From: Labilithrix sp.
GTDB lineage: Bacteria; Myxococcota; Polyangia; Polyangiales; Polyangiaceae
Assembly (NCBI GenBank): GCA_028287035.1
Contig: JAQBQL010000222.1
Span: 11,198-75,197 of the forward strand
Direction of reading: 5' to 3'
Length of the DNA: 64,000 nt
In this document: one piece after another, positions 53,801-62,581 of the stretch
Position numbering within the stretch: the stretch's first letter is position 1
Layout of the letters: every line of letters begins with the position of its first letter
Notes under the pieces: model-generated
What the model was told of the DNA's origin: nothing
Database searches by the model: none
The model's input: only the letters and a program-made list of their open reading frames with translations
Translations under genes and position numbers: made by a program

Positions 53801-55417
53801 ATGCAAGTCGTGTTGTGTTTCGCGTACTTCGCCGTGCTCCTGCTGCTCGCGATGTACGGGCTCCACCGGTCGCATCTCGTCCTGACGTGCCTGCGTCATG
53901 CGAAGAAGCTCCGTGCCCTTCGCGACGGCGCGCCTCGTCTGCCGCTCGACACCGATCCGAGCGCGCTCCCTCACGTCACGATCCAGCTCCCGCTCTACAA
54001 CGAGGCGACCGTCGTCGCGCGCCTGCTCGAGCAGACCGCGAAGATGGCGTACCCGCGCGAGAAGCTCGAGATCCAGGTCCTCGACGACTCGACGGACGAG
54101 AGCCGCCAGATGGCGCGCGCGAAGGTGATGGAGCTCCGTGATGCGCCGCCCGCCCTCGGCGAGAGCGACGGCACCGCGAGCCCCGCGTGGAACGGCGACC
54201 TCGACATGGTCTACATCCATCGCGTCCACCGCACGGGCTACAAGGCCGGCGCGCTCGACGAGGGACTGAAGGTCGCGAAGGGCGAGCTCATCGCGGTCTT
54301 CGACGCCGACTTCGTCCCGGGCGACACGTTCCTGCGCGACCTGGTCCCGCACTTCCGCGGCGCCGAGAACGCGAAGATCGGCATGGTCCAGGCCCGCTGG
54401 GGCCACATGAACCGCAACCTGTCGTGGCTCACGCGCGTGCAGGCCCTCATGCTCGACGGTCACCACCTCGTCGAGAACCGCGCGCGCTCGGCGGCCGGAT
54501 GGCTCTTCAACTTCTCGGGCACGGGCGGCATGTGGCGCCGCCTCGCCATCGACGAGAGCGGCGGCTGGCAGCACGACACGCTGACCGAGGATCTCGATCT
54601 CTCGTACCGCGCCCAGATGGCCGGGTGGCAGTTCGTCTACCGCGAGAACGTCGTCACGCCCGCCGAGCTCCCCGAGGACGTGAGCGCCTTCCGCGCGCAG
54701 CAGTTCCGCTGGGCCAAGGGCACCGTGCAGACCGCCCGCAAGCTCATGAAGCGCGTCATGACGAGCAACCTCACGCTGCCGCAGCGCATCGAGGCCTTCT
54801 TCCACATGACGCCGCACTTCGCGTACCCGCTGATGGTGCTGCTGAGCGTCCTCCTTCTCCCCGCGCTCATCCTGATGCCCGCCACCAACACCGGCACGAT
54901 GGTGCTCGTCGACCTGCCGCTCTGCATCGGCACGACCGGCTCGCTGCTCGCGTTCTACGCGATGGCCGAGTCCGCCCAGGGCCGGAGCCGCCTCGAGGCA
55001 CTGAAGACCCTCCCGGGTCTGCTCGCGCTCGGCGCGGGGCTCGCACCTCACCTGTCGAAGGCAGTCTTCGAGGGCATGCGATCGATGTCCGGTGAGTTCG
55101 TCCGCACGCCGAAGCACGGCGCCGCCCACTCGCACCGCTACCGCATGCGCGCCGAGTTCCCCATGGTCGAGGTCTTCCTCGCGCTCGTGTCCCTCGGGAG
55201 CGTCGTCGCCTCGCTCGAGACCGGCCACTGGTTCGCGACGCCGTTCGCGATGCTGTTCATGGTCGGGTACGGCTACGTCGCCGCCCTCGTCGGCATGGAG
55301 CAGCTCGCGCGTCGCCGCGCCGCACAGCTCCTCCCGGCGGGCGCGCAGCTCGACAGTGTTCCGCCGTCCGCGCCCGGCGTCGTGGCGCCGGCCGATTCGC
55401 CGGAGCTCGCCGCCTGA
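53801..55417 (+). CDS. Processive family 2 glycosyltransferase (cellulose/hyaluronan synthase-like)
   Basis: This 538-residue GT2 enzyme has an N-terminal membrane helix and a catalytic domain with the conserved Asp residues VLDDSTDES and FDADFVPGD, and QQFRWAKGT in place of the QxxRW motif. Four or five membrane helices follow in the last 200 residues. The pattern fits processive synthases that both make and export a beta-linked polysaccharide, similar to BgsB or mannan synthases. Substrate cannot be told. The ATG at 53801 is well placed. It stands alone; the IHF-like gene comes 176 bases later. Confidence 0.87.
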   Translation: MQVVLCFAYFAVLLLLAMYGLHRSHLVLTCLRHAKKLRALRDGAPRLPLDTDPSALPHVTIQLPLYNEATVVARLLEQTAKMAYPREKLEIQVLDDSTDESRQMARAKVMELRDAPPALGESDGTASPAWNGDLDMVYIHRVHRTGYKAGALDEGLKVAKGELIAVFDADFVPGDTFLRDLVPHFRGAENAKIGMVQARWGHMNRNLSWLTRVQALMLDGHHLVENRARSAAGWLFNFSGTGGMWRRLAIDESGGWQHDTLTEDLDLSYRAQMAGWQFVYRENVVTPAELPEDVSAFRAQQFRWAKGTVQTARKLMKRVMTSNLTLPQRIEAFFHMTPHFAYPLMVLLSVLLLPALILMPATNTGTMVLVDLPLCIGTTGSLLAFYAMAESAQGRSRLEALKTLPGLLALGAGLAPHLSKAVFEGMRSMSGEFVRTPKHGAAHSHRYRMRAEFPMVEVFLALVSLGSVVASLETGHWFATPFAMLFMVGYGYVAALVGMEQLARRRAAQLLPAGAQLDSVPPSAPGVVAPADSPELAA

Positions 55418-55593
55418 GAAAACGTCCGCAGCCCTCGTCGACGCCCCCGAACACCCGGTAATCGCGCGGGTTTCCGGGCCGTCGACGCGGGCGCGCTGCG
55501 ACGTTTTCCGCTGGCCGGTGTTCGATAAGCCGTTTACTATCCGGGGCCTACGCGCGTCGAAACGAGAAACCTTTCGGGGGTGGAGAGACGATC

Positions 55594-56148
55594 ATGACGA
55601 AGGCCGAGATCGTCCAGGCGCTGTACACGAGGGTCGGAGGCTTCTCGAAGAAGGAGTCGGCGGACATCGTCGACCTCGTCTTCGAGATGATGAAGGAGAC
55701 CCTCGGGCGCGGGGAGAAGATCAAGATCAGCGGGTTCGGCAACTTCGTCTTGCGGGACAAGCGCCAGCGTCCGGGTCGTAACCCGCAGACCGGCGACCCC
55801 ATCAAGATCAGCGAGCGTCGCGTGCTCACGTTCAAGGCGAGCCAGATCCTGAAGCAGGCGCTCAACACGCGGCTCGAGCGCAGCGGTAGCTCGCCCCAGC
55901 CCGTGTCCGGCACGAGCGGCACGAGCGGCACGAGCGGGTCGAGCAATGGCGCGAACGGGAGTCTCTCCACAGGTTCTCCGGCGGGCAGCGGGACGAGCGG
56001 CGGCGGCAGCGTCGGGGGCTCGCAGGCGCCCGCGTCGGGTATGGGGCCGGGGGTCGGGTCCGGATCGATGGCGGCGTCGGGCGGCAGCATGACGAACGGC
56101 GGCGCGGTCCCGCTCGCTGCGTCTGCCGGTGAGTCCCCGAAGGAGTAA
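55594..56148 (+). CDS. ihfA: Integration host factor alpha-like DNA-bending protein with Gly/Ser tail
   Basis: This protein of 184 residues has an IHF/HU domain at residues 1-94. The start TKAEIVQALYTRVGGFSKKES and the DNA-inserting tip RPGRNPQTGDPIKI are typical of the alpha subunit. The last 90 residues form an unusual Gly/Ser/Thr-rich tail with repeated TSG units, which is not in normal IHF. A GGAG site lies eight bases before the ATG. The MerR-like gene follows after 12 bases, a pairing known next to pheT in related bacteria. It should bend DNA at promoters or origins. Sigma-54 promoters often use IHF, which fits this region. Confidence 0.85.
   Translation: MTKAEIVQALYTRVGGFSKKESADIVDLVFEMMKETLGRGEKIKISGFGNFVLRDKRQRPGRNPQTGDPIKISERRVLTFKASQILKQALNTRLERSGSSPQPVSGTSGTSGTSGSSNGANGSLSTGSPAGSGTSGGGSVGGSQAPASGMGPGVGSGSMAASGGSMTNGGAVPLAASAGESPKE
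55909..55935 (+). repeat. 9-base tandem repeat, three exact copies
   Basis: GGCACGAGC is repeated three times and a degenerate fourth copy follows. It encodes Gly-Thr-Ser units in the tail of the IHF-like protein. The period keeps the frame, so the tail could vary in length between strains. Confidence 0.88.
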
Positions 56149-56160
56149 GCTGGCGGCGCC

Positions 56161-56637
56161 GTGTCCAGCCTGCCCTCGAAGCTCTTCTTCCGCATCGGCG
56201 AGGTCGCCGGTCTCGTCGGAGTCGAACCTCACGTCCTCAGGTACTGGGAGCGCGAGTTCCGGAGCATCCGTCCGACGAAGAGCGCCAAGGGCCAGCGCGT
56301 CTACTCGCGGAAGGACGTCGAGAACCTGCTTCGCGTCCGGGATCTCCTCTACCGGGATGGGTTCACCATCGCGGGCGCCAAGAAGCGGATGCAGCGCGCC
56401 GATGGGAGCTCACCGGGCGGGGACGCGGTCGCGGCGGACGACGAGGTCGCGTTCGAAGACGAGCCCGACGCGGTATCCGGCGAGCACGTGCGCGACGTCG
56501 CCCCGAGCGTCCCGTCCGCAGCGCTCGCCGCGGAAGAGGCCCCGGCGCCGCCCGCGGAGGACGGCTCACGGCAGGCACGCGAGAAGCTCGTCCTCCTCCG
56601 CGCCGAGGTCGAAGCGTTCCTCGAAGAGCTGACCTGA
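56161..56637 (+). CDS. MerR family transcriptional regulator
   Basis: This 158-residue protein has the MerR winged helix ([21 protein letters not shown] followed by YWEREF) at residues 7-75. Then comes an acidic, low-complexity middle part and a C-terminal helix ([20 protein letters not shown]) that could dimerise. It lacks the metal-binding cysteines of classical MerR. It starts with GTG at 56161, 12 bases after the IHF-like gene, which is a conserved gene order in several Gram-negative groups. Targets are unknown. The next gene begins one base after its stop. Confidence 0.88.
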   Translation: MSSLPSKLFFRIGEVAGLVGVEPHVLRYWEREFRSIRPTKSAKGQRVYSRKDVENLLRVRDLLYRDGFTIAGAKKRMQRADGSSPGGDAVAADDEVAFEDEPDAVSGEHVRDVAPSVPSAALAAEEAPAPPAEDGSRQAREKLVLLRAEVEAFLEELT

Positions 56638-56638
56638 C

Positions 56639-57292
56639 ATGCCGCCCGGCGCGGGCGTCGTCCTGGTCGTTCCCGAAGGCGCGGTCCCGCTCGACGAGGC
56701 GACGCTCGCGCGCGTCCGTCCCGCGCTCGGGGGCGGGGCCGACGCGGCGCTCGTCGACCTCTCCGGCCACCGGGTCGATCGCGGCGACCTCCTCGTCAGC
56801 GCCTGCGTCGCGACGCCCATCCCGGGCTGGGTGGAGGACATGCGCCCGTCCATCGAGGGGCGGCTCGCGGCCTTCGCGATCACCTCCGCCGAGCGCCTCG
56901 CGGGCGGCGACCTCGAGGCGCGGCCGCTCCCCGGTGCCATGGCGCTCTTCCCTCGCGGCGTGGCCGGCGCCGCGCCGGTTGGCTTCACCCGCACGTTCCT
57001 GGGGTTTGCCGAAGGGCCGCGCGTCGTCACCTGCTTCGCAACGTGCCTCAGGCCGGTCGGCGCGGTGCCCGCGAGCAGCTTGTCGCTCCCCCCCTCGCCG
57101 CGCGCCTGCGATGCGTCGGTCGCGGGGGCCCGGCTGGAGAGCGCTCCACCGCCCGCACCGGGCGTCGCGCTCGCCTCGATCGCGTGGGCGATCCATCACC
57201 CGCATCCCGCGCTGTTGTGGGCCGGCATCAGCAGCCTTGCGCTCGCCGGGCTGGCGATGGCCTGGCGAAAGCGCCCACGCTCGCGGATTTAG
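56639..57292 (+). CDS. Hypothetical protein with C-terminal membrane helix
   Basis: This 217-residue protein has no recognisable domain. The N-terminal 150 residues look like a folded mixed alpha/beta domain, and a helix near the end (ALLWAGISSLALAGLAMAW) with a basic tail would anchor it in the membrane. It starts one base after the MerR-like gene stop (TGACATG), so it is translated with it and may serve the same process. The Cys pair near residue 140 could form a disulfide. I claim no function. Confidence 0.55.
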   Translation: MPPGAGVVLVVPEGAVPLDEATLARVRPALGGGADAALVDLSGHRVDRGDLLVSACVATPIPGWVEDMRPSIEGRLAAFAITSAERLAGGDLEARPLPGAMALFPRGVAGAAPVGFTRTFLGFAEGPRVVTCFATCLRPVGAVPASSLSLPPSPRACDASVAGARLESAPPPAPGVALASIAWAIHHPHPALLWAGISSLALAGLAMAWRKRPRSRI

Positions 57293-57346
57293 CTCATTTC
57301 CTGGGTAGCCACCCTGGCCTGGGGTTGTGTTAGAAGGCTGGCCCAC

Positions 57347-59338
57347 ATGGTCTTCCGACGCCACCGCTTGCTTGGTGCCCTCCCGGTCGCGATCGGCGTG
57401 ATCAGCGGCGTGTTGTGCGAGCTCTCGTCGGGCACGGCCCGCGCGCAGGCGAACGAACCGGCGGGGACGTCGACCACCGCGCCGAGCCCCGGGCCGGCGA
57501 ACGCCGCCCGCGCGAGCGACTCGCTCATCCCGCCGGACCCTGCCGCCTCGACCAGCGGCACCCCCGTTGGCGCGCCGGCGGTGGATCCCGCGAGCGACCA
57601 GAACAAGCTTCTCCAGCAGGGCGCCGAGCGGCCCACCGCGGACGGCACGATCGGCGCGCGCCCCTCGGAGGTCTACAGCGAGGACTGGTGGGCGCACACG
57701 CGGCCGACCATCGAGCTGCACGGCTACTTCCGCACGCGCGGCGAGCTGTACCACAACTTCTCGCTGGGCCGCCCGGGCGACGCCCTCGGCTCACCGCAGC
57801 ACCTGTGGCCGCAGCCGCTCGACAACAGCTACGTCGCCGCCACCGGTACGAACGCGGTGAACGTTGGCGCGTGCGGGTTCGCGCCGAACAACAACTGCCA
57901 GGACAAGAGCCAGGCGACGGCGAACCTTCGCCTCCGGCTGAACCCGGAGATCCACGTCTCCGACAACCTGCGGATCCTCACGCAGGTCGACCTCCTCGAC
58001 AACCTCGTGCTCGGCTCGACGCCCGACGCTTACGCCAGCGGCCGCTCGCTCAACCAGTACGCGCCGCTCGCCGCCTTCTCGACGACGCAGGGTCCGCCGA
58101 CCGCCGGGGTGAACAGCTACAAGAACTCGATCGAGGTGCAGCGCGCCTGGGCCGAGTACACGACGCCGCTCGGCCAGCTCCGGTTCGGCCGCATGCCCCA
58201 GCAGTGGGGTCTCGGCATGCTCTACAACTCGGGCGACGGCATCGATCACGACTACCAGTCGAACATCGACCGCATCATGCTCACCTCGGGCATCAAGTCG
58301 ATGGACCTCTACTTCGGTGGGTCCTGGGACTTCATCTCGAGCGGCATGACGAACCAGTCGCCGTACGACGTCTACGGCGGCCAGCCGTACAACACGGCGA
58401 ACCTCACGAACGTCGCCCAGTGGTCGCTCTTCGCGGCCCACCGCACGAACCCGGATCTGCAGCGGCTCAAGCTCGCGCGGAACGACGCGGTCGTGAACGG
58501 CGGAATCTACGCGCTCTACCGCCGGCAGGAGATCGACGTGAGGGCCGGCCAGACGCCGCTCACCACGGACGTGTCCACCGGCGAGAAGGTCAGCAACGCG
58601 TTCGAGTATCGCGGCGTCGGCATGTTCGTGCCGGACGTCTGGGTGCAGTTCCTTTGGAACAAGCTCCGCGTCGAGGCCGAGGCCGCGAGCATCTGGGGCT
58701 CGCTCGACAACTCGCCGGCGCGTAGCGACCCGGAGAGCCCGTCGAAGATCCGCGCGTGGGGCTTCGCCGCGCAGGCCGAGTACCGCGCCGTCGAGGACAA
58801 GCTCCGCGTCCAGTTCGGTACCGGCTGGGCGAGCGGCGACGCGAACGTCGAGGGCATCAATGCGAGCACCAACGGCGTCGGCGGCCGCCTCGGTGAAGGC
58901 GCCATCTCGGGCTTCCAGTTCCACCCGAGCTACCAGATCGACTACATCTTCTTCCGCAAGATCATGACGCGCGTTCAGAACGCGTACTACTTCCGTCCGA
59001 GCGTCGAGTACGACTTCATCCGGAACCCGAACGGGCAGAAGCTCGGCGGAACCGCGGCGATCATCTGGAGCCGCGCCAGCGAGTTCGTCCAGACGCCCGG
59101 CAACAAGCGTGACCTCGGCGTGGAGCTCGATCTCCAGGTCTACTACCAGTCGAAGGACGGCAACCTGAACGACGACCCGAACAAGCTGGGCGGCTTCTAC
59201 ACGGCGCTCCAGTACGGCGTCTTCTTCCCGCTCGGCGGCCTCGACTACCTGAGCGGCGAGGTCCCTGCGAACACCGCCGCGAACCTGGAGCTGTCGACCG
59301 CCCAGACCGTGCGCCTCATCATGGGCGTCCTCTTCTGA
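57347..59338 (+). CDS. Large outer-membrane beta-barrel protein (TIGR04551-like)
   Basis: This 663-residue protein has a signal peptide ending near GTARAQA, then a Pro/Ala-rich spacer and a long beta-rich barrel of about 550 residues. It starts near ELHGYFRTRGELYHN and contains alternating hydrophobic strands such as RFGRMPQQWGLGMLYNSGDG. The final strand ends with Phe (VRLIMGVLF), the outer-membrane insertion signal. The organisation matches a myxobacterial family of large porin-like proteins. Role in transport or adhesion is unknown. It is followed by a strong hairpin (59339-59392). Confidence 0.75.
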   Translation: MVFRRHRLLGALPVAIGVISGVLCELSSGTARAQANEPAGTSTTAPSPGPANAARASDSLIPPDPAASTSGTPVGAPAVDPASDQNKLLQQGAERPTADGTIGARPSEVYSEDWWAHTRPTIELHGYFRTRGELYHNFSLGRPGDALGSPQHLWPQPLDNSYVAATGTNAVNVGACGFAPNNNCQDKSQATANLRLRLNPEIHVSDNLRILTQVDLLDNLVLGSTPDAYASGRSLNQYAPLAAFSTTQGPPTAGVNSYKNSIEVQRAWAEYTTPLGQLRFGRMPQQWGLGMLYNSGDGIDHDYQSNIDRIMLTSGIKSMDLYFGGSWDFISSGMTNQSPYDVYGGQPYNTANLTNVAQWSLFAAHRTNPDLQRLKLARNDAVVNGGIYALYRRQEIDVRAGQTPLTTDVSTGEKVSNAFEYRGVGMFVPDVWVQFLWNKLRVEAEAASIWGSLDNSPARSDPESPSKIRAWGFAAQAEYRAVEDKLRVQFGTGWASGDANVEGINASTNGVGGRLGEGAISGFQFHPSYQIDYIFFRKIMTRVQNAYYFRPSVEYDFIRNPNGQKLGGTAAIIWSRASEFVQTPGNKRDLGVELDLQVYYQSKDGNLNDDPNKLGGFYTALQYGVFFPLGGLDYLSGEVPANTAANLELSTAQTVRLIMGVLF

Positions 59339-59392
59339 GCCGACGCGCGCGGCGCCGGGGCGTTCGCCTCCTGACGCCCCGTTCGCGTCGGC
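59339..59392 (+). terminator. Two-part stem directly after the outer-membrane barrel gene
   Basis: GCCGACGCG pairs perfectly with CGCGTCGGC, and an inner GGGGCGT pairs with ACGCCCC around a ten-base loop. The stem begins at the base after the TGA. No clear T-tract follows, as often in GC-rich genomes, so factor-independent termination is likely but not certain. Confidence 0.55.
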
Positions 59393-59452
59393 AGCCCGGT
59401 TTCGCTACCGTGATACGCGTCCGGGGCGGCGGCTGAAGGCCGCGAGAACCAC

Positions 59453-60832
59453 ATGGCCAAGCTTCTCATCGTCGACGACCAGCGCAACATGCGCACGACC
59501 CTCGCCATGATGCTCCGCGGCGCGGGCTTCGAGGTGGACGAGGCGCAGAACGGCGAAGAGGGCTCCGAGCGCGGGGGCGCGGGCGCCTACGACGTCGTTC
59601 TCACCGACCTCCGCATGGGCTCGAAGGACGGCATCGACGTCCTCCGCGCCGTGAAGACCGCCCAACCGATGACCGAGGTCATCGTGATGACGGCGTACGG
59701 CACGATCGAGAGCGCGGTCGAGGCGATGCGCTTCGGCGCCTTCGATTACATCCAGAAGCCGTTCACCGAGCAGGAGCTGCTCGTCAAGGTGGGCAAGGCG
59801 CTCGACAACCGGCGCCTGGCGAGCGAGGTGGCGCTCCTCGCCGTCGAGTTCAAGGATCGCTACAAGTTCGAGAACATCGTCGGCCGCTCGCGCTCGGTGC
59901 GCGAGGTGCTCGGGCGCATCGTGCGCATCGCGCCGACCGATGCGATCGTGCTGATCACCGGCGAGAGCGGGACGGGCAAGGAGCTCGTCGCGAAGGCGAT
60001 CCACGCCAACAGCAAGCGCGGCGACCGGATGTTCGTACCCGTGAACTGCGCCGCGATCACCGACACGCTCCTCGAGAGCGAGCTGTTCGGCCACGCGAAG
60101 GGCTCGTTCACGGGCGCGATCGCCGCGCGGAAGGGCCTGTTCGAAGAGGCCGACGGCGGCACCTTCTTCTTCGACGAGATCGGCGAGACCTCGCTCGCTT
60201 TCCAGGCCAAGCTGCTCCGCGCCATCCAGGAGAGCGAGATCCGCCGCGTCGGCGAGAACAAGGCGGTGCCGGTCAACGTCCGCATCATCGCCGCGACCAA
60301 CCAGGATCTCCTGAGCGCCATCGCCGAGAAGCGGTTCCGTCAGGACCTCTACTACCGGCTCAACGTCGCCCGCTTCCAGCTCCCCGCGCTTCGCGATCGC
60401 CGCGAAGATCTGCCGGATCTCTTGATGTTCTTCCTCGAGAAGTACAACAAGAAGATGGGGACGAAGGCGCGCCTCGACGAGGGCGTGCTCGAGGCGCTCC
60501 AGACGTACGACTTTCCGGGAAACATCCGCGAGCTCGAGCACATGATCGAGCAGGCCGTGGCGCTCGTGCAGAACGGCGTCGTGACGCGCGACGACGTGCT
60601 CCCGGAGCGCCGGCCCGAGGAGATGGTGGGGGGCAGCACGGGCCGGACGCTCGCCGACGTGGTCGACTCGGCAGAGCGCCAGGCCATCGAGGGCGCGCTC
60701 CGCGAGGAAGGCGGCAGCCGCGAGAAGGCGGCCGAGGTGCTCGGGATCTCCGCGACGACGCTCTGGCGGAAGATGACGCGCCTCGGGATCGTGTACGACG
60801 CGCGCGACCACGCGCACCACGCGCGCAGCTGA
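59453..60832 (+). CDS. NtrC-type sigma-54 response regulator
   Basis: This 459-residue regulator has a receiver with D52 and K102, and a sigma-54 AAA+ domain with Walker A GESGTGKE at about 170. The sigma-54 contact loop is GSFTGA (217-222) and [18 protein letters not shown] is Walker B. A Fis helix-turn-helix ends the protein ([17 protein letters not shown]). No kinase lies next to it, so its partner is elsewhere. The gene after it has a palindrome and a sigma-54-like promoter, so this regulator may activate it. The ATG at 59453 is preceded by no strong ribosome site. Confidence 0.92.
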   Translation: MAKLLIVDDQRNMRTTLAMMLRGAGFEVDEAQNGEEGSERGGAGAYDVVLTDLRMGSKDGIDVLRAVKTAQPMTEVIVMTAYGTIESAVEAMRFGAFDYIQKPFTEQELLVKVGKALDNRRLASEVALLAVEFKDRYKFENIVGRSRSVREVLGRIVRIAPTDAIVLITGESGTGKELVAKAIHANSKRGDRMFVPVNCAAITDTLLESELFGHAKGSFTGAIAARKGLFEEADGGTFFFDEIGETSLAFQAKLLRAIQESEIRRVGENKAVPVNVRIIAATNQDLLSAIAEKRFRQDLYYRLNVARFQLPALRDRREDLPDLLMFFLEKYNKKMGTKARLDEGVLEALQTYDFPGNIRELEHMIEQAVALVQNGVVTRDDVLPERRPEEMVGGSTGRTLADVVDSAERQAIEGALREEGGSREKAAEVLGISATTLWRKMTRLGIVYDARDHAHHARS

Positions 60833-60925
60833 CCCGCCGAGGCCCCGCGCGAGGCCCACGCACGCGCATCGGGAACGGCTCGATCGGGGGCTCCCCTGCA
60901 CCGCTGAACGATCGAGGTTCAGAAG

Positions 60926-60948
60926 TGAAATGCGGAGCCCGCATTTCA
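60926..60948. promoter_or_regulatory. Perfect palindrome, probable activator site
   Basis: TGAAATGCGG and CCGCATTTCA form a perfect ten-base inverted repeat around the spacer AGC. It lies 36 bases upstream of the -24 element of the sigma-54-like promoter. No T-tract follows, so it is not a terminator. It probably binds a dimeric regulator such as the neighbouring NtrC-type protein. Confidence 0.65.
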
Positions 60949-60983
60949 AGGGTGCAACTACGTGAAACTCCGCGCGCCGCCGG

Positions 60984-60998
60984 TGGCCGCACTCTTGC
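60984..60998 (+). promoter_or_regulatory. Sigma-54-like (-24/-12) promoter of the response regulator
   Basis: TGGCCGCACTCTTGC has the TGGC and TTGC elements with the required seven-base spacing, so the GG and GC pairs are twelve bases apart. The bases between depart from the CACG consensus. Start of transcription would be near 61010, giving a very short leader before the GTG at 61015. Confidence 0.5.
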
Positions 60999-61014
60999 TA
61001 AAGCCAGAGACGCC

Positions 61015-61479
61015 GTGCAGAACATCCTCCTCGTCGACGCACCAGACGGTGACGCTTCGCTCCTGGCGAGCGCGCTCCGGGTCGAGGGATTCCACGTCGT
61101 CCTCGCCCCCTCGGCGAGCGAAGCCCGCGAGGCGCTGCAGACGACGCCCGTGGCGCTCGTCATCGTCGATCTGATGCTCCGGAACGACGCCGGAACGAAC
61201 GGCCTCGAGCTCGCCCGCGAGCTGAAGCAGGCGTACCCGGACCTGCGCGTCCTCCTGACCAGCGCCTATCATCTGAGCGAGCGGCAGCTCGAACGCGCCG
61301 ACTGCGGGGTCAGCGGCTTCATCCCGAAGCCGTACGACGTCGTGGAGGTCGTGAGCTTCATCCGTCAGAAGGCGGCGAGCGCGCCGAGCTCCCGTCGCCT
61401 GTGGCACCCCGAGGCGGTGTCCGGGGTGGTCGAGGTCGTGCCCTCGCGCCCCGCGGCCGGAGAGCGCGCCCGGCGCTGA
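61015..61479 (+). CDS. Single-domain response regulator
   Basis: This 154-residue receiver-only protein has an Asp pocket in NILLVDAPDGDAS and the phosphoacceptor in VALVIVDLMLRNDAG. The Lys is in GFIPKPYDVVE. A basic tail of about 30 residues follows the receiver fold. A GTG at 61015 fits the start of the fold. The open frame extends to 60925, but that part falls on the palindrome and promoter, so it is not used. It may act as a phosphate relay or in partner binding. It precedes queA by 25 bases. Confidence 0.8.
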   Translation: MQNILLVDAPDGDASLLASALRVEGFHVVLAPSASEAREALQTTPVALVIVDLMLRNDAGTNGLELARELKQAYPDLRVLLTSAYHLSERQLERADCGVSGFIPKPYDVVEVVSFIRQKAASAPSSRRLWHPEAVSGVVEVVPSRPAAGERARR

Positions 61480-61504
61480 TCTCCGTGGTATGGGACGCGC
61501 CAAG

Positions 61505-62581
61505 ATGCGCGTCGATACGTTCGACTACCCGCTGCCGCCCGAGCTGATCGCGCAGGCGCCGACCTCCGATCGGGAGGCGGCCCGCCTGCTCGTCGCGCCT
61601 CCGCGCGGGGCCTCGCTCCAGCACCGCGTCGTGCGGGACCTCGCCGAGCACGTGGCCCCCGGCACGCTCGTGGTCGTCAACGACACGAGGGTGATGCCCG
61701 CGCGCATCCTCGGCACCAAGGAGGGCAGCGGCGGCAAGACCGAGGTGTTCCTCGTGAAGAAGCTCGCGGACGTGACGACGCCGGATGGCAAGGTCGCGGA
61801 ACGCTGGCGCGCGCTCGCACGCGCGTCGAAGCCGCTCCGGCCGGGCACACGGATCCTGAAGGGCGACCTCGTGATCGAGTTCGAGGGCAAGGCCGAGGAC
61901 AACCTGTTCGAGGTGCGCGTGCAGACCGTCGACGGCTCGCCGATCGATCCGGCGCGCCGTGCCGCCGGCCAGGTGCCCCTCCCGCCGTACATCCGGCGGG
62001 ACGTCGTCGCCGACGACGAGGCGCGGTACCAGACGGTCTTCGCCCGCGAGGAGGGCGCCGTGGCCGCGCCCACCGCAGGCCTCCACCTGACCGACGCCCT
62101 TCTCGGGCGGCTGCGTGAGAAGGGTTGCGAGGTGGCGGCGTGCACGCTCCACGTCGGGCTCGGCACGTTCCAGCCGGTCACGGCCGAGGACCTCGACGAT
62201 CATCCGATGCACTCGGAGTCCTTCGAGATCCCCGTCACGCTCGCCGAGGCGATCGCGCGGGCCCGCGCCCGGAAAGCTCCGGTCCTCGCGATCGGGACGA
62301 CGGTGGTGCGCGCGCTCGAGTCGGCGCAGGACCCCGAGCGCCCCGGCCACGTGCGCCCGTGCCGCGCCGACACCCGCATCCTGATCCAGCCGGGGTACCG
62401 CTTCGGCGTCGTCGACCGGCTGCTCACGAACTTCCACCTGCCGAAGTCCACCCTGCTGGCGCTCGTGAGCGCGTTCGCCGGGACCGACCGCGTGCTCGCG
62501 GTGTACGCGGCGGCCGTCGCAGAGCGTTACCGCTTCTTCTCGTACGGTGACGCGATGCTGCTCGACCGGGAGGCCGCATGA
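61505..62581 (+). CDS. queA: S-adenosylmethionine:tRNA ribosyltransferase-isomerase
   Basis: This enzyme of 358 residues makes epoxyqueuosine in tRNA by transferring and isomerising the ribose of S-adenosylmethionine onto preQ1-modified tRNA. The start MRVDTFDYPLPPELIAQAP is the family N-terminus, so the ATG at 61505 is preferred over 61490. The conserved segments VVVNDTRVMPARI, GAVAAPTAGLHLT, GCEVAACTLHVGLGTFQPV and LLTNFHLPKSTLLALVSAF are present. It overlaps tgt by four bases (ATGA), forming a standard queuosine pair. Confidence 0.95.
   Translation: MRVDTFDYPLPPELIAQAPTSDREAARLLVAPPRGASLQHRVVRDLAEHVAPGTLVVVNDTRVMPARILGTKEGSGGKTEVFLVKKLADVTTPDGKVAERWRALARASKPLRPGTRILKGDLVIEFEGKAEDNLFEVRVQTVDGSPIDPARRAAGQVPLPPYIRRDVVADDEARYQTVFAREEGAVAAPTAGLHLTDALLGRLREKGCEVAACTLHVGLGTFQPVTAEDLDDHPMHSESFEIPVTLAEAIARARARKAPVLAIGTTVVRALESAQDPERPGHVRPCRADTRILIQPGYRFGVVDRLLTNFHLPKSTLLALVSAFAGTDRVLAVYAAAVAERYRFFSYGDAMLLDREAA

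Noticed and set aside
52280..55228. A 982-codon minus-strand open frame across the TPR-barrel and glycosyltransferase genes
   Set aside because: It spans two real genes and their intergenic region on the opposite strand, is full of charged low-complexity residues, and shows no domain. Very GC-rich DNA gives such frames by chance.
55540..55546. TACTAT as -10 box of the IHF-like gene
   Set aside because: The -10 is plausible, but the sequence 17 bases upstream (TGGCCG) is a poor -35, so I do not list it as a promoter.
60925..61014. Upstream extension of the response regulator from a GTG at 60925
   Set aside because: The extra 30 codons lie on the palindrome and sigma-54-like promoter and do not match a receiver fold.
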